Assembly: GCA_016858145.1 (NCBI GenBank)
Contig: JAEHOE010000005.1
Coordinates: forward strand, 930,001 to 994,000
DNA: 64,000 nucleotides
Origin: Edaphochlamys debaryana
Lineage: Eukaryota > Chlorophyta > Chlorophyceae > Chlamydomonadales
Direction of reading: 5' to 3'
Position numbers and translations under genes: made by a program. The notes beneath the pieces are model-generated. The model saw only the letters and a list, made by a program, of their open reading frames with translations, was not told the origin of the DNA and did no database searches. This document shows, one piece after another, positions 1 to 8,681 of this stretch. Each line of letters opens with the position of its first letter. Within the stretch, counting starts at the first letter, position 1.

Positions 1-85
1 CATCTCGCTCCTCTCCGCGACCGCCCCGGGCCAGACTTGCCTGCGCCAAGGTGCCCTGAACCCTCGGTCCGGCAACCAACCGCCG

Positions 86-1144
86 ATGAGCCGGGACGAG
101 TACGAGTCGCTCTCCGTGCTTGACCTGTACTTCAAGGCGGAGCCGTACCTGCACTGCCCGCCCACGCTGCCCATCGCGCCGAGCCAAGAGCTTGGCAACG
201 CTCTCTTGCGCATCCGCCGGAGCGTGGCACGGCATGGCGCCTACTTGCCCCACCGGGACCACCCTCGCTCCGACCCCCCGTCCGAGCCGAAGCCGGCTCC
301 GCAGCAGCAGCCGGCGTCTCGGGCTGCCAAGCGCCGCCGCCGGCAGGTCATCACCTCGGCTTCGAGCGGGGAGGAGGAGCAGCCGCCGGGCCTCCCTCCG
401 CCCCGGCGACCCCAGCAGCCCCCGCCGCCTGCGCAACTGCATCAGCAGCGCGCTCCGGCCGCCCGGCCTCAGCCGGGCGGCTCGGCTGGCGCGCTCTCCG
501 GGGGTGCCGCGGCCGCCCGTCCCGAAAAGGCGCACGTCCCGGCGCCACCGCCCGCGCCCCGCGCGCCCTCGCCGCCTCGCCGGCAGCCCATCCCTGCGCC
601 TGAGCGGCACCGCTCCCGCTCCCCTGCCCTGGCGGCCCCCGCGGCGCATGAGCCTGAGCCCCGCCGCCAGCCGGAGCCCCAGCCGGAGCGGCGCCGCTCT
701 CCTGAGCGCCGCCGCTCCGCTGAGCCACGCCGCTCGCCTGGCCGCCGCCGCTCTGCTGAGCCACGCCGCTCGCCCGAGCGCCGCCGATCCGCAGAGCGAC
801 ACGGGCGCTCTCCTGAGCCTCGCCGCTCGCCGCCCCCGCAGTACCGTGACCGCTCACCGGTATACCCGCCTCGCGGTGGCGCCCAGCGGCGGGCCCAGTA
901 CGAGACCCAGATGCACCCCAACGAGATGTCGTTCTGCACTGCCCCTGCCTTCGACAACCGCGCCGAGGGTGAGGCGTACGTGCTCGTCCGGCATGGCGAC
1001 CGCCCAAACGAAGACCGCCCCCGCCGTGTGGCCTTCGACTGTGGCGCGGGTGTGCCGTCCCTCATCGACAGGCGCTTCGCCGCCAACCTCCCACAGCGCC
1101 GCCTGGACGCGCCCCTGCAGCTGCGCGTGGGCAGTGACAACTGA
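86..1144 (+). pseudogene. Gag-like RS-rich protein plus N-terminal half of retropepsin, ended by in-frame TGA
   Basis: The frame is open to the window edge, so the ATG at 86 is only the first visible one. Residues 1-60 are a non-repetitive acidic/hydrophobic segment I do not recognise. Residues about 70-265 are Pro/Arg/Ser-rich, and about 170-255 repeat RRSPE/RRSAE blocks like an SR-protein RS domain. From about 285 a retropepsin begins, with FDCGAG in place of the usual D(S/T)GA catalytic loop, followed by a LIDRRFA helix. The TGA at 1142-1144 cuts the domain; the same frame continues with the rest of the protease, including the LDVILGASL motif near 1272. No CCHC knuckle is seen. This is more likely a nonsense lesion than a true end, although readthrough cannot be excluded. 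Confidence 0.7.
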
Positions 1145-1192
1145 GGGCCACTCTTCGTCACGGCCACGCACCGGGTCTACCGCTCCAGCCTG

Positions 1193-4100
1193 GTGATGGT
1201 GGACAAGCGCGGGCGGGTCTGCTGGACCAACTGCGAGATCTACGTGGTTGACCTGCCCCACGAGCTTGACGTCATCCTGGGGGCCTCGCTGGGGCAGGTG
1301 ATGACGGTCAGCCTCGACCTCACACCCGTGGGCTCCCTGCTCTGCTTCCGGTACGGTGAGGCCCTGCAGTGGAAGCGCACCGTCGCCACGGCCTTCACGC
1401 GCAGCCCAGCGCTGCTGATGCTGGCACCTGACCTGCTCTCCACACCGGATGAACAGTACACGGCGCAGCCGCGACCGCTCCCGCCCTCGGCCTCTGCCGA
1501 TGAGCCCGGCGGCTTCCTCTGGAACGGCGACATCTGGCGCCCGCCGCCGCGCCCCAGCTACGCCGCCAACGCCACCGCTCCCGCCAAACGCGCCACCGAT
1601 GGCAGCGGGGTGGAGTGCAGGCAGGGGGGGGGTGACGCCAGCAGCGCTTGCCCGCCTTCCAGACCCATCAAAACCCCAGAGGAGGAGGCGCTGATGTGCC
1701 AAGTCGTGCAGGAGAAGCTCTCCAACGGCGAGCTGTCCCCGCCCACGGAGGGTGCCGCCTCAGCAGCCTCAGCTGCTGAGGCCGGCGCCCCGGTGGCGGC
1801 GGCGGCAGCTCCCAGCGCCGCCAGCGAGCCCGGCTCCGGCTGCTGCGACGACACCTTCGCCCCCGGGCCTCCCTCGGAGATCTGGGACGACCAGCCGCCC
1901 CCGGACCCCTCAGAGGACGCTGCCATGGATTTGAGGATGGCGGAGTGGGAGCTGGGGGATGCCCACAAAGCGCACCGACTCGCCATGCTGCAGCACGCCC
2001 GCTGGCAGCATCGCACCTACCGCAAGGCCTCCCAGCGCGTCCGGGCGGCACAGCAGCGCGAGCGCGAGGCCCGCGCCGTGCTCGCGGGACTCAAGGCCCG
2101 CGCGGAGAAGCACGCCAAGCTCCGCGCACGCGCCGAGCGCTGGGCCCACACCGCCGGGCTTCCCAAGCCCAAGCGCCCCAAGCCCAAGCAGCCGCCCAAG
2201 GCACCAGTTGGCAGCTCACGCCCAGCCTCCCTGGGCCGCGTGAGCGCGCCGCACGCCTGCTCCCTGGTGCTCTGCCTGCTCATGCAATGGCTGGTGCTTG
2301 CCGGCGGCATGCCCACCTTCGTCCCGGCCGCCAACAAGGGGGGGCACCTGCGCGTGCAGCCACCAGCCTGCCTCTCCCCCAACCACGGCCTGTCCGTCGG
2401 CACGGCCGCCTGCGAGCCGCCCCAGCTGCCGCTGCAGCCGGCGCCCAACATCTCCCCTGCCAAGGCCATGGGCGGCGCGGGCCCCGCCCGTCAGCCGTCT
2501 CCGAGCCCTGGGCCCAGCCAGGCCCGGCCGGGCCCCGGCAAGCTTCCGGAGACCACCCCCGTCGCCTCCGGCGCCGGCAGCACCTCTCCTGACGGCGTGC
2601 GGCATGTCGTCAGGGACGCCCGCTTTGCCAAAGACCCCAAGTACGGCTACACCTGGTGCGAGCGCCCCGACTTCTCGCCCGCCTTGCGTGCGGAGATGGG
2701 GGAACTGTTTGCGGAGAACGACAAGTGCTTCGCCCACAGCCTCAAGGACTTGGGATGCTATACCGGCCCCGCCGCCCGCATCCCCTTGACGCACGACCGC
2801 CCCATCTTCCAAGCGCCCCGCCGTCACTCCGTCGCTGAGCTGCAAATCCAGATGGAGAAGTGCTCCGAGATGGCCGAGGCCGGCATCATCGTGCCCTCTC
2901 AGAGCACCAAGTATGCCCTCAACAGCACCATGCCCGCCAAGAAGGCCCTGGACGGCTCCTTCACAGATAAACGTTACTGTGTCGATGCGCGCCCCATCAA
3001 CAGCGCCACCGTCCCAGACGCTTACCGGCCGCAGATGCCGGAGGAGCTGTTCCGTCAGGTTGGGGGCCATGCCTGGCTGACCAAGTGCGACTGCCGCGCC
3101 GCCTTCAACCAGATCCCCATCCACCCCGACGACCAGGACAAGTCCTCCTTCTGGTGGGCTGGCTCCCTGTGGAAGTATACTCGGTTGTTCTACGGCGCTC
3201 GCAACGCCACAGCCCAGTACCAGCGAGCCATGGATGAAGCCATACGTAAGCACAACCTCACAAGCTGCTGCGTATGTTTTGTGGACGACCTGCTCACGCA
3301 CTCAGCAACTGCTGTGGAGCACCTAGACCACCTGCGCAAGGTCTTCGTGATGCTGAAGGACATTGGCATCAAGCTCCATCCAGAGAAGACCGTGATCGCG
3401 GGCGACTCCATTGAGTTCCTGGGCCACATGGTGGGGCCGGCTGGCCTCCAGCCGGTGGAGGCCAAGCTGGCCGCCATCCGCGCCGTCCAGCCCCCAACGA
3501 ATGCGACCGAACTGCTGAGCCTGTTGGGTCTGTACAATTATTACCGCTGCTATCTACTGAACTACTCAGTGCTCACGGCCCCCCTTCTCAAGCTCACTCG
3601 AAAAGGGGTCGTCTGGGGCCCCAGCACTTGGCAGCCGCAACACCAGAACGCCCTGGACCGGCTCAAGGCAGAGTTCTCCAAGCCCGGGCTCGTGCTGTGC
3701 AACGCCGACCCTTGCCGTGACTTCCTGCTGCACACCGACTTCTCGGCCCAGGGCATAAGTGCCGTTCTGGGGCAGCTGGACGATGACGGCAACGAGTACA
3801 TGGTCGCCTGCGCCTCCCGCTCCCTCAACGTGCACGAACGCAACTACACGTCGTACAAGGGCGAGATGATGGCTGCCTGCTGGGGCATGAAGATCCTGCG
3901 GCCTTATCTGCACGGCGTTCACTTCTGCTTGGTCACCGACCACTCGCCCCTGATGTGGCTTATGGAGAACCAATCCCTGACCGGCCAGTACGCGCGCTGG
4001 GCGCTTATTATGCAAGAATACGATTTTGATGTCGCTCACCGTCCCGGCGCTCTGCACCGCAACGCCGACGTGCTGAGTCGCTTTCCCGCCGCTGATGACT

Positions 4101-5662
4101 TCGATGGCACCGGCGCCCGGCTGGACGAGGCCTCTGACCCGCCGCCCCGCGTCCCGAAGGTGGTGCCATGCCCAGGGTCTCAACCCTTGATGGCCAGCGT
4201 CAACTGCATCGTCTCTGGCCGCCACGCTGCCGTGCTCGCCTCCCGGGAGCAGTACGAGCGACTGCAAGCCGTCTTGACCACGTCCAGCGGCCTGCTGCCT
4301 ACCCAGGACGAGCTGATGTCCGGGAGCAACGGGCTGATCTCCGACCCGCGCGCTCTGCCCCCTGACTCCAACCTCACGGCGGCCCAAGAGGCCACGCGCG
4401 AGCTCAACCGCCTGGCCAACACGATGGTGCGTGACGCTCGCCCGGCCCTCAAGGCCCTGATCTGTGAGCCCCCGCGTGCCCGTCGGACGGCCTCTGCCGA
4501 TCCTGACAGCCCCGCCGTCTCCGTTGACACCAGCCTGCTGTCCCACCACTTCCTGGAGTTGGCGTTCACGGACGGCCTGGTGGTTGTTGAACACTCCAAC
4601 GCCACTGCAACCGGCCTGGAGGCGTGCCTGCGCATGGGCTGGCGGGTCCGCCGCTACATCGCGCTGGGCATGCAACCGGCCCAAATCCCCCTGCTGCAAC
4701 ACCGCCTGAGTTGGCTCCGCAGCAAGCATCCTGCGCAGTTGACGGCCTCAGCCGTTGACAAGCCCTGGGCGGGCCTCGGTGAGCAAACCCTCTCCCTAGA
4801 GGGCTTGCGCGTCGCCGGGGCCATGCAAGGCCAGCAGTGGTGCGTGCTGGGCAAGTTTGGTGCGCTCGAGGAGCCCCCGGCGACCGAGCTGCTACGGCTG
4901 ATTGGCCTCCTGCAGCAGCTGCAGCCCCGCCTGCTGCCAGCCTACCTGCTGGAGTCCTCTGCTGCGCCTGCTGATGACGGTCGCTTCGGCGCCGGCACCA
5001 CAATCGACCTGGCACAGTTGGGCTCCGCTCAACACTGCGTGACGACGTTCTGGACCAACCTCGCTGACGCCAAGCACCTGTCCAAGCTGCTCTCGGCCAA
5101 GGGCTGGCTCACGCGCGCGCTCCCGGCCGCACAGGCACTCCCGTCACGAGTGTTGCCGGTCTCCGAACGCCCCAACGAGCCCCCGCTCTACCCCTGCGAT
5201 GTGCCCGGCAAGCCCTGCGTCGCCCTGCCGTCCGGCTCGCTAGCCGACGTGCAGCTGCCCCCGCAGCCCGACGAGGCCCCCACTTCCCTCTCGACGGGAG
5301 AGGTTTGCTCCGTCCTGGGGCTGGCACCGGCCTCAGTGCCGCCTGGCAGCACTCCGGCGCTGCTTCAAGCCGCCCAGTCGCTGCCAGGCTCGCAGCACAT
5401 CCTGGCGCTTACCCAGGCGCTGCAACGCGCCTACATTACCCCGCATCACATGGCCCACCTGGCCCCTCGCAAGTCCCCGGACCCGGCCTCCACGCTGGGG
5501 GGGGGGCACGGATGCTGCCAACGGCTCAACGTGGACCCCTGGTCTGGGCCTCAGTTCCGCCCACGAGATTTTCAGCACCCCCGCCGCCTTCGTCACCTCC
5601 ATCGTGCAGCATCACCAGCTCGACGAGTGTCGCCACACCGTGCTCGCCGCCGCCATTGCTGA
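1193..5662 (+). pseudogene. Pro-pol polyprotein: protease C-half, coiled coil, RT, RNase H, DNMT-like domain
   Basis: The frame reopens right after the TGA at 1142; 1193 is its first ATG. In order: the protease C-terminal half (ELDVILGASL); a low-complexity stretch; a charged helical region at about 1930-2160 likely to be a coiled coil; a RT at about 2640-3500 with the CFVDDLL catalytic box near 3272-3292 and the FLGHMV motif; and a Ty3-type RNase H at about 3720-4085 (HTDFSAQG, GEMMAACW, TDHSPL, HRNADVLSR). From about 4500 to 5460 there is a region resembling C5-DNA methyltransferases with its key residues replaced. The product ends spuriously at 5662 because of a frameshift at the G10 tract 5497-5506. 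RT and RNase H look intact, but the whole element lacks an integrase and cannot be autonomous. Confidence 0.8.
4500..5460 (+). other. Degenerate C5-DNA-methyltransferase-like domain inside the retroelement polyprotein
   Basis: The spacing and flanking residues follow motifs I to X of cytosine-5 methyltransferases. Motif I region at 4553-4623: HSNATATGLEA stands where FxGxGTGLEA is expected, followed by RVRRYIAL. Motif IV region at 4811-4860: MQGQQWCVLGKFGALEEP aligns with the PCQxxSxxGKxxGLEDP loop, but the Pro-Cys pair reads Gln-Gly. Motif VI near 4951 reads LLESS instead of ENV. Motif VIII-like QLGSAQHCVTTFWTNL lies at about 5015-5062, and a YPCDVPG segment follows near 5188. The loss of the catalytic Cys and of the cofactor glycines means this copy should not methylate DNA. 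The homology is my own motif alignment, not a search result. Confidence 0.65.
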
Positions 5663-5760
5663 GCTGGATGACGCTGCTGACGTGCCCACGGCCGGCGGCG
5701 TTGACCCATGGGACGATGTCAACATGCTCCAGTTCCTGCGCACAGGGGAGTTGTCGTGCC
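5497..5760 (+). pseudogene. Frameshifted continuation of the polyprotein and pre-integrase linker
   Basis: After the ten-G run at 5497-5506 the coding signal moves to another frame: from 5505 it reads GTDAANGSTWTPGL and continues without a stop through QHHQLDECRHTVLAAAIAELDD to DVNMLQFLRTGEL (near 5716-5754). The last segment resembles the VWEDTALINFLRTERL linker that precedes the integrase in the large element. Similarity to retroelement coding ends near 5760. A one-base indel in the homopolymer is the simplest explanation, either a mutation or a sequencing error. Confidence 0.6.
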
Positions 5761-7640
5761 AGACGTCCGGGCCGGGCGCAGGGGCCTGGGAGCCGCCCGC
5801 GCCCGCAGAGCCGTGGGGGAGAAGGGGCTGCGGCCGGAGGACCGCAGCGCCTGAGGTCGGCGGACGAGTGTCGCCGGGGGCCGGGAGGCTTGCAGAGGCA
5901 GGCCCAGCCGATTCTAGAGCTCGAGAAGGAGCGGCAGCCGCGCGAGGGAGGCGCGAGGGCGCAGGCGCGCGGCACGAGGCTCCCGATGCAAGCGCGGCTG
6001 AGGCCGCACCCGCAGATCCGCGAGCAGCGTGCTCAGCGGAACCGGAGTCAGCACCAACAGAAACACTACGTCGTTGTGGCTGCGGAACTGGCTCTTGGTC
6101 GCGACGTAGCTCAGGGGCGGCGCCGGATGCGGAGGTGCCTGCGAGGCGGGAGCCCTCCAACAGCGACTGAGCTCGTGCGAAGCGAAGTTGGCGTTCAGTA
6201 TGCTGGGACTCGAGCGATTGCTGGCGAGAGAGCTCGCGAACAGCAAGGCGAGCAGCGCGAAGATCCGCAGAGCTAGCAGCAGGCGCTTGCGCGAGGCCTT
6301 GCGAGCTAACGGGATCCGCTACTTTCAGAGGCGAAAGCAGCTGCGGGCTAGGAGCTGGGCTCGGCTGACGGGAAGCCAGGGTGGTGCACCCAACCCGAAG
6401 CCGCTACTTTCAGCGGTGAAAGCACCCAGTCCTGAGCCGCTTGTACAGCGGTATCGTCAGCTGTAGGCTGAGAGCTAGGCACGGCTGACGGGAAGCCAGG
6501 GTGGCGCACCCAACCCGTTGCCGACCTGTTTGATGAACTTGGCGCTCTCCTCGGCGGCGCCGGAGTTGAGCTTGTTGCAGACAGAAGTGACGAGCAGCAC
6601 AGCTGCAGTCGAACCGTGCTCTCCCAGAGCACCGGGGAGCGCAGCTAGCGAGGAGACTAGGCGATGGCTAGGGTTGAGACTTGTAGGCGTAACGACTTAC
6701 AGGAGCAGTCTGCTTCCTGCTGCATGTGCTGTGAGCAATAGCAGTGCCGAGATGCAACAAGCTGCTGCTTGTTGCGCGTCACACGGGTTAGGAATGACGC
6801 GTTACAGGGTTGCGGCCAGCGGGCAGACGAGCTGCCGGCCCCGCATAAGGGGGAGAGAGTCAACTTCCCCCGACCCCAGGCGTTCCCTAAGGGATCGTCC
6901 ACTACCGAGCCTCCACCTACTCCAACCAAGCCAAAGAATTGAGACACCCGGCCCACGCGGGTCACGGGGAAAGAATCAGCAGGCCGAAGCCGAGTCCAGG
7001 GCCAGAGCCCCGCCATGTCCACAGCACGTCCGCACCACCGAATCCAAGCTCCAAAGTTCCACTACCGCCAGACAGACCACCTACTCGCAGCACAGGACCG
7101 GGGGGGGCGCACAGCCAGGCGCAAACCCCCACGAGAAGCGGGCAGCCGAAGCTCCCGAAAGAGGCGGGCCGGGGAGAGCACAGCTCCCACGGCCAAGAGT
7201 CGGGCCCCATGGGCCAAGCCAGAAACGTCTGTAACGCGCCAATCCTAAACTGCCCCCGGGGAGCGCGGCCTCCGCTGCGAGCACCGCGCACCCGCGACGG
7301 GCCATCAGCACCACCTACTCAGCGCCGTGCCACTCCCGTCGAAGAAGCGCCACGAACGAAGAACACCAGCGAAAGCTCCAGGCAGCCGACCGGGTTAGGC
7401 TCAAGCTGAGCCGTACGACAGGCTAAGGTGGCCACACGGCCGATCCACACACGAATTCCCCTCCTTCCCCACCTCAGACCCAGTTCCCCGCGGCCCTTCT
7501 GCCAACGCGGGAACGCTCACACACAGGAACATGACATGTGGGTAGGCCTGTGGTTCGGTGCTCTGGCCGCAGCGCTGGTGCCTTCCAGGCGTGACCTTGC
7601 GGTACCCATACACTGACACCCACGGTCCACACCTGACAAT
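5761..7640. other. Region with no recognised gene
   Basis: GC-rich sequence between the truncated retroelement and the ankyrin-like remnant. Open frames exist on both strands but none has recognisable domains, and several overlap in different frames. The only structure I can support is a pair of direct repeats at 6317-6518, listed separately. Confidence 0.5.
6317..6518. repeat. Two-copy direct repeat of about 120 bp
   Basis: Two degenerate copies start at about 6317 and 6400. Each begins with CGCTACTTTCAG.GG.GAAAGCA and ends with GCTGACGGGAAGCCAGGGTGG followed by GCACCCAACCCG (6366-6398 and 6486-6518). Nothing shows a function; it may be a decayed transposon end. Confidence 0.6.
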
Positions 7641-8016
7641 GCTCCGCAGTTCGAGACGGTGGAAAACCTCTACTGGGTGGAGATACACTTGGGCGACTTC
7701 CAAACGATGGCGGTGCTGTGGCGCCTGGGCGTCTCCTTTGGCCCCGATGGCGGGCGGGTGCTGTTCGCCCGCGCCGCGCACGACTTGTGTACAGCAGCAT
7801 ACGCCCAGAAGCAAGACTCTAGCATGGCTCCACGCCAACGGCTGCTGCGTGGACTGGGAGGAAGCCGAACGGGTGGCAACGAGATGGCCCTGGGGTGCGG
7901 AGCAGAAGGTGTGGCTGGCGGAGCAGCGGGCTGCCGAGCCGCCGCCGCTGCCGCCGCCGCAGCCGCAGCAGCCGTCTGGAGCCTGCCGCTCCACACCCCC
8001 AGGCCCCGCCGTGTGA
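7641..8016 (+). pseudogene. Frameshifted 3' end of an ankyrin-repeat-like gene
   Basis: One frame reads NLYWVEIHLGDFQTMAVLWR followed by LGVSFGPDGGRVLFARAAHD (about 7662-7785). Near 7800-7825 the signal jumps to another frame reading KTLAWLHANGCCVDWEEAER, then a Pro/Gln-rich tail and TGA at 8014-8016. The xLxWLHANGC pattern is typical of divergent ankyrin repeats common in algae. The jump cannot be explained by a normal-length intron (only about 20 bases lie between the nearest GT and AG), so a frameshift is likelier. The N-terminal part of the gene is not recognisable upstream. The last 84 bases (7933-8016) belong to the 1,808-bp tandem unit and recur downstream. Confidence 0.5.
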
Positions 8017-8163
8017 CACGTGAGGTCCACACTCCACAGTGGCGCCCAGCAGAAGCTGTGTGGCTAGGGAGCCGCTTGCACTGGGGCTGGGGCTGAGGGC
8101 TGCCGACTGGGATCGGGGGCGCGGGCGGGTCAGGGGGTGAAGAACAAGCCAGGCAAGCGCGTG

Positions 8164-8173
8164 TGTGGGTCAG
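8164..8173. repeat. Left target-site duplication of the LINE
   Basis: TGTGGGTCAG here is repeated exactly at 14604-14613. The uninterrupted units (for example 16412-16421) contain it once, so it is a 10-bp target-site duplication. Confidence 0.93.
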
Positions 8174-8183
8174 TCCTCGGTGT

Positions 8184-8188
8184 TTACA
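8184..8188 (-). promoter_or_regulatory. TGTAA polyadenylation signal at the LINE 3' end
   Basis: On the minus strand TGTAA occurs 10 bases before the LINE/target junction at 8174. TGTAA is the usual polyadenylation signal of green algae, so the inserted copy ends where its mRNA would have been cleaved, but without added A residues. Confidence 0.6.
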
Positions 8189-8473
8189 ATGAAGGACCCC
8201 CCTGGGGTCACAGCGCTGAACGCTGGGGCCAAGCGACCCACCTCACGGGCTTGCCCCCTGCAAGCCAGAACGCAAGTCCCTGTCATAACTTGCACTGACC
8301 ACACTCAGGTCCCACCTTAGTCCTTGGCACGCAATGACCATGCTCAACGTGTATCGATGGCCCCTCCTCGGCCGCGCCTCCTACCAGTAACCGTTCACCG
8401 TTCATCATGTGCTCACACTGTTGGCCGTACACCTCTCGATCCTGGCTCTCCCGACCCCACATTCACTCCCACT

Positions 8474-8664
8474 CTGCGGCTCCCTCCCGTTTGTTATGCG
8501 CCGCAGAGGACTATGTCCCCTTTCCGCAAGGTGCACATCCCATCAAACGCCACGTGTAGCTCACCCGGTCCCCGCCCCTGCCCTGCGGCTCCCTCCCGTT
8601 TGTTATGCGCCGCCGGGCGAACCCCCCCCCCCTGCGGCTCCCTCCCGTTTGTTATGCGCCGCAG
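8474..8664 (-). repeat. Three hairpin-forming repeats in the LINE 3' UTR
   Basis: Three copies of a 33-bp element at 8474-8506, 8583-8615 and 8632-8664. Each has CTGCGGC at one end and GCCGCAG (GCCGCCG in the second copy) at the other, enclosing TCCCTCCCGTTTGTTATGC. The ends are complementary, so the RNA can form a 7-bp stem with a conserved loop. Repeated hairpins in a LINE 3' UTR may be recognised by its own RT, which is inference. Confidence 0.75.
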
Positions 8665-8681
8665 GGTGTGCCCCGCCTCCA

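Larger units (their letters stand above)
1..5760 (+). mobile_element. Ty3/gypsy-type LTR retrotransposon remnant carrying a DNA-methyltransferase-like domain
   Basis: The coding order is RS-rich N-terminal protein, retropepsin, RT, RNase H and a degenerate C5-methyltransferase-like domain, all in one frame from the window edge to 5662 apart from a TGA at 1142. The frame has no stop upstream of 86, so the element probably starts outside the window. After a frameshift at a G10 tract (5497-5506) coding resumes in another frame. It ends near 5760, just after a pre-integrase linker (around DVNMLQFLRTGEL) that resembles linkers in the large element at 23647-33678. No integrase, LTR or target duplication is visible. 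This is a dead, 3'-truncated copy; the family assignment rests on RT and RNase H motifs. Confidence 0.85.

Noticed and set aside
1142..1144. Selenocysteine codon
   Set aside because: No selenoprotein family and no reason for Sec inside a retropepsin; a lesion or readthrough is simpler.
2216..3301. Long minus-strand open frame opposite the RT of the first element
   Set aside because: Antisense shadow of a high-GC coding region; it has no recognisable domain while the plus strand encodes RT motifs.
7796..7815. Intron joining the two frames of the ankyrin-like remnant
   Set aside because: The only GT...AG pair is about 20 bases apart, too short for splicing; a frameshift is assumed.
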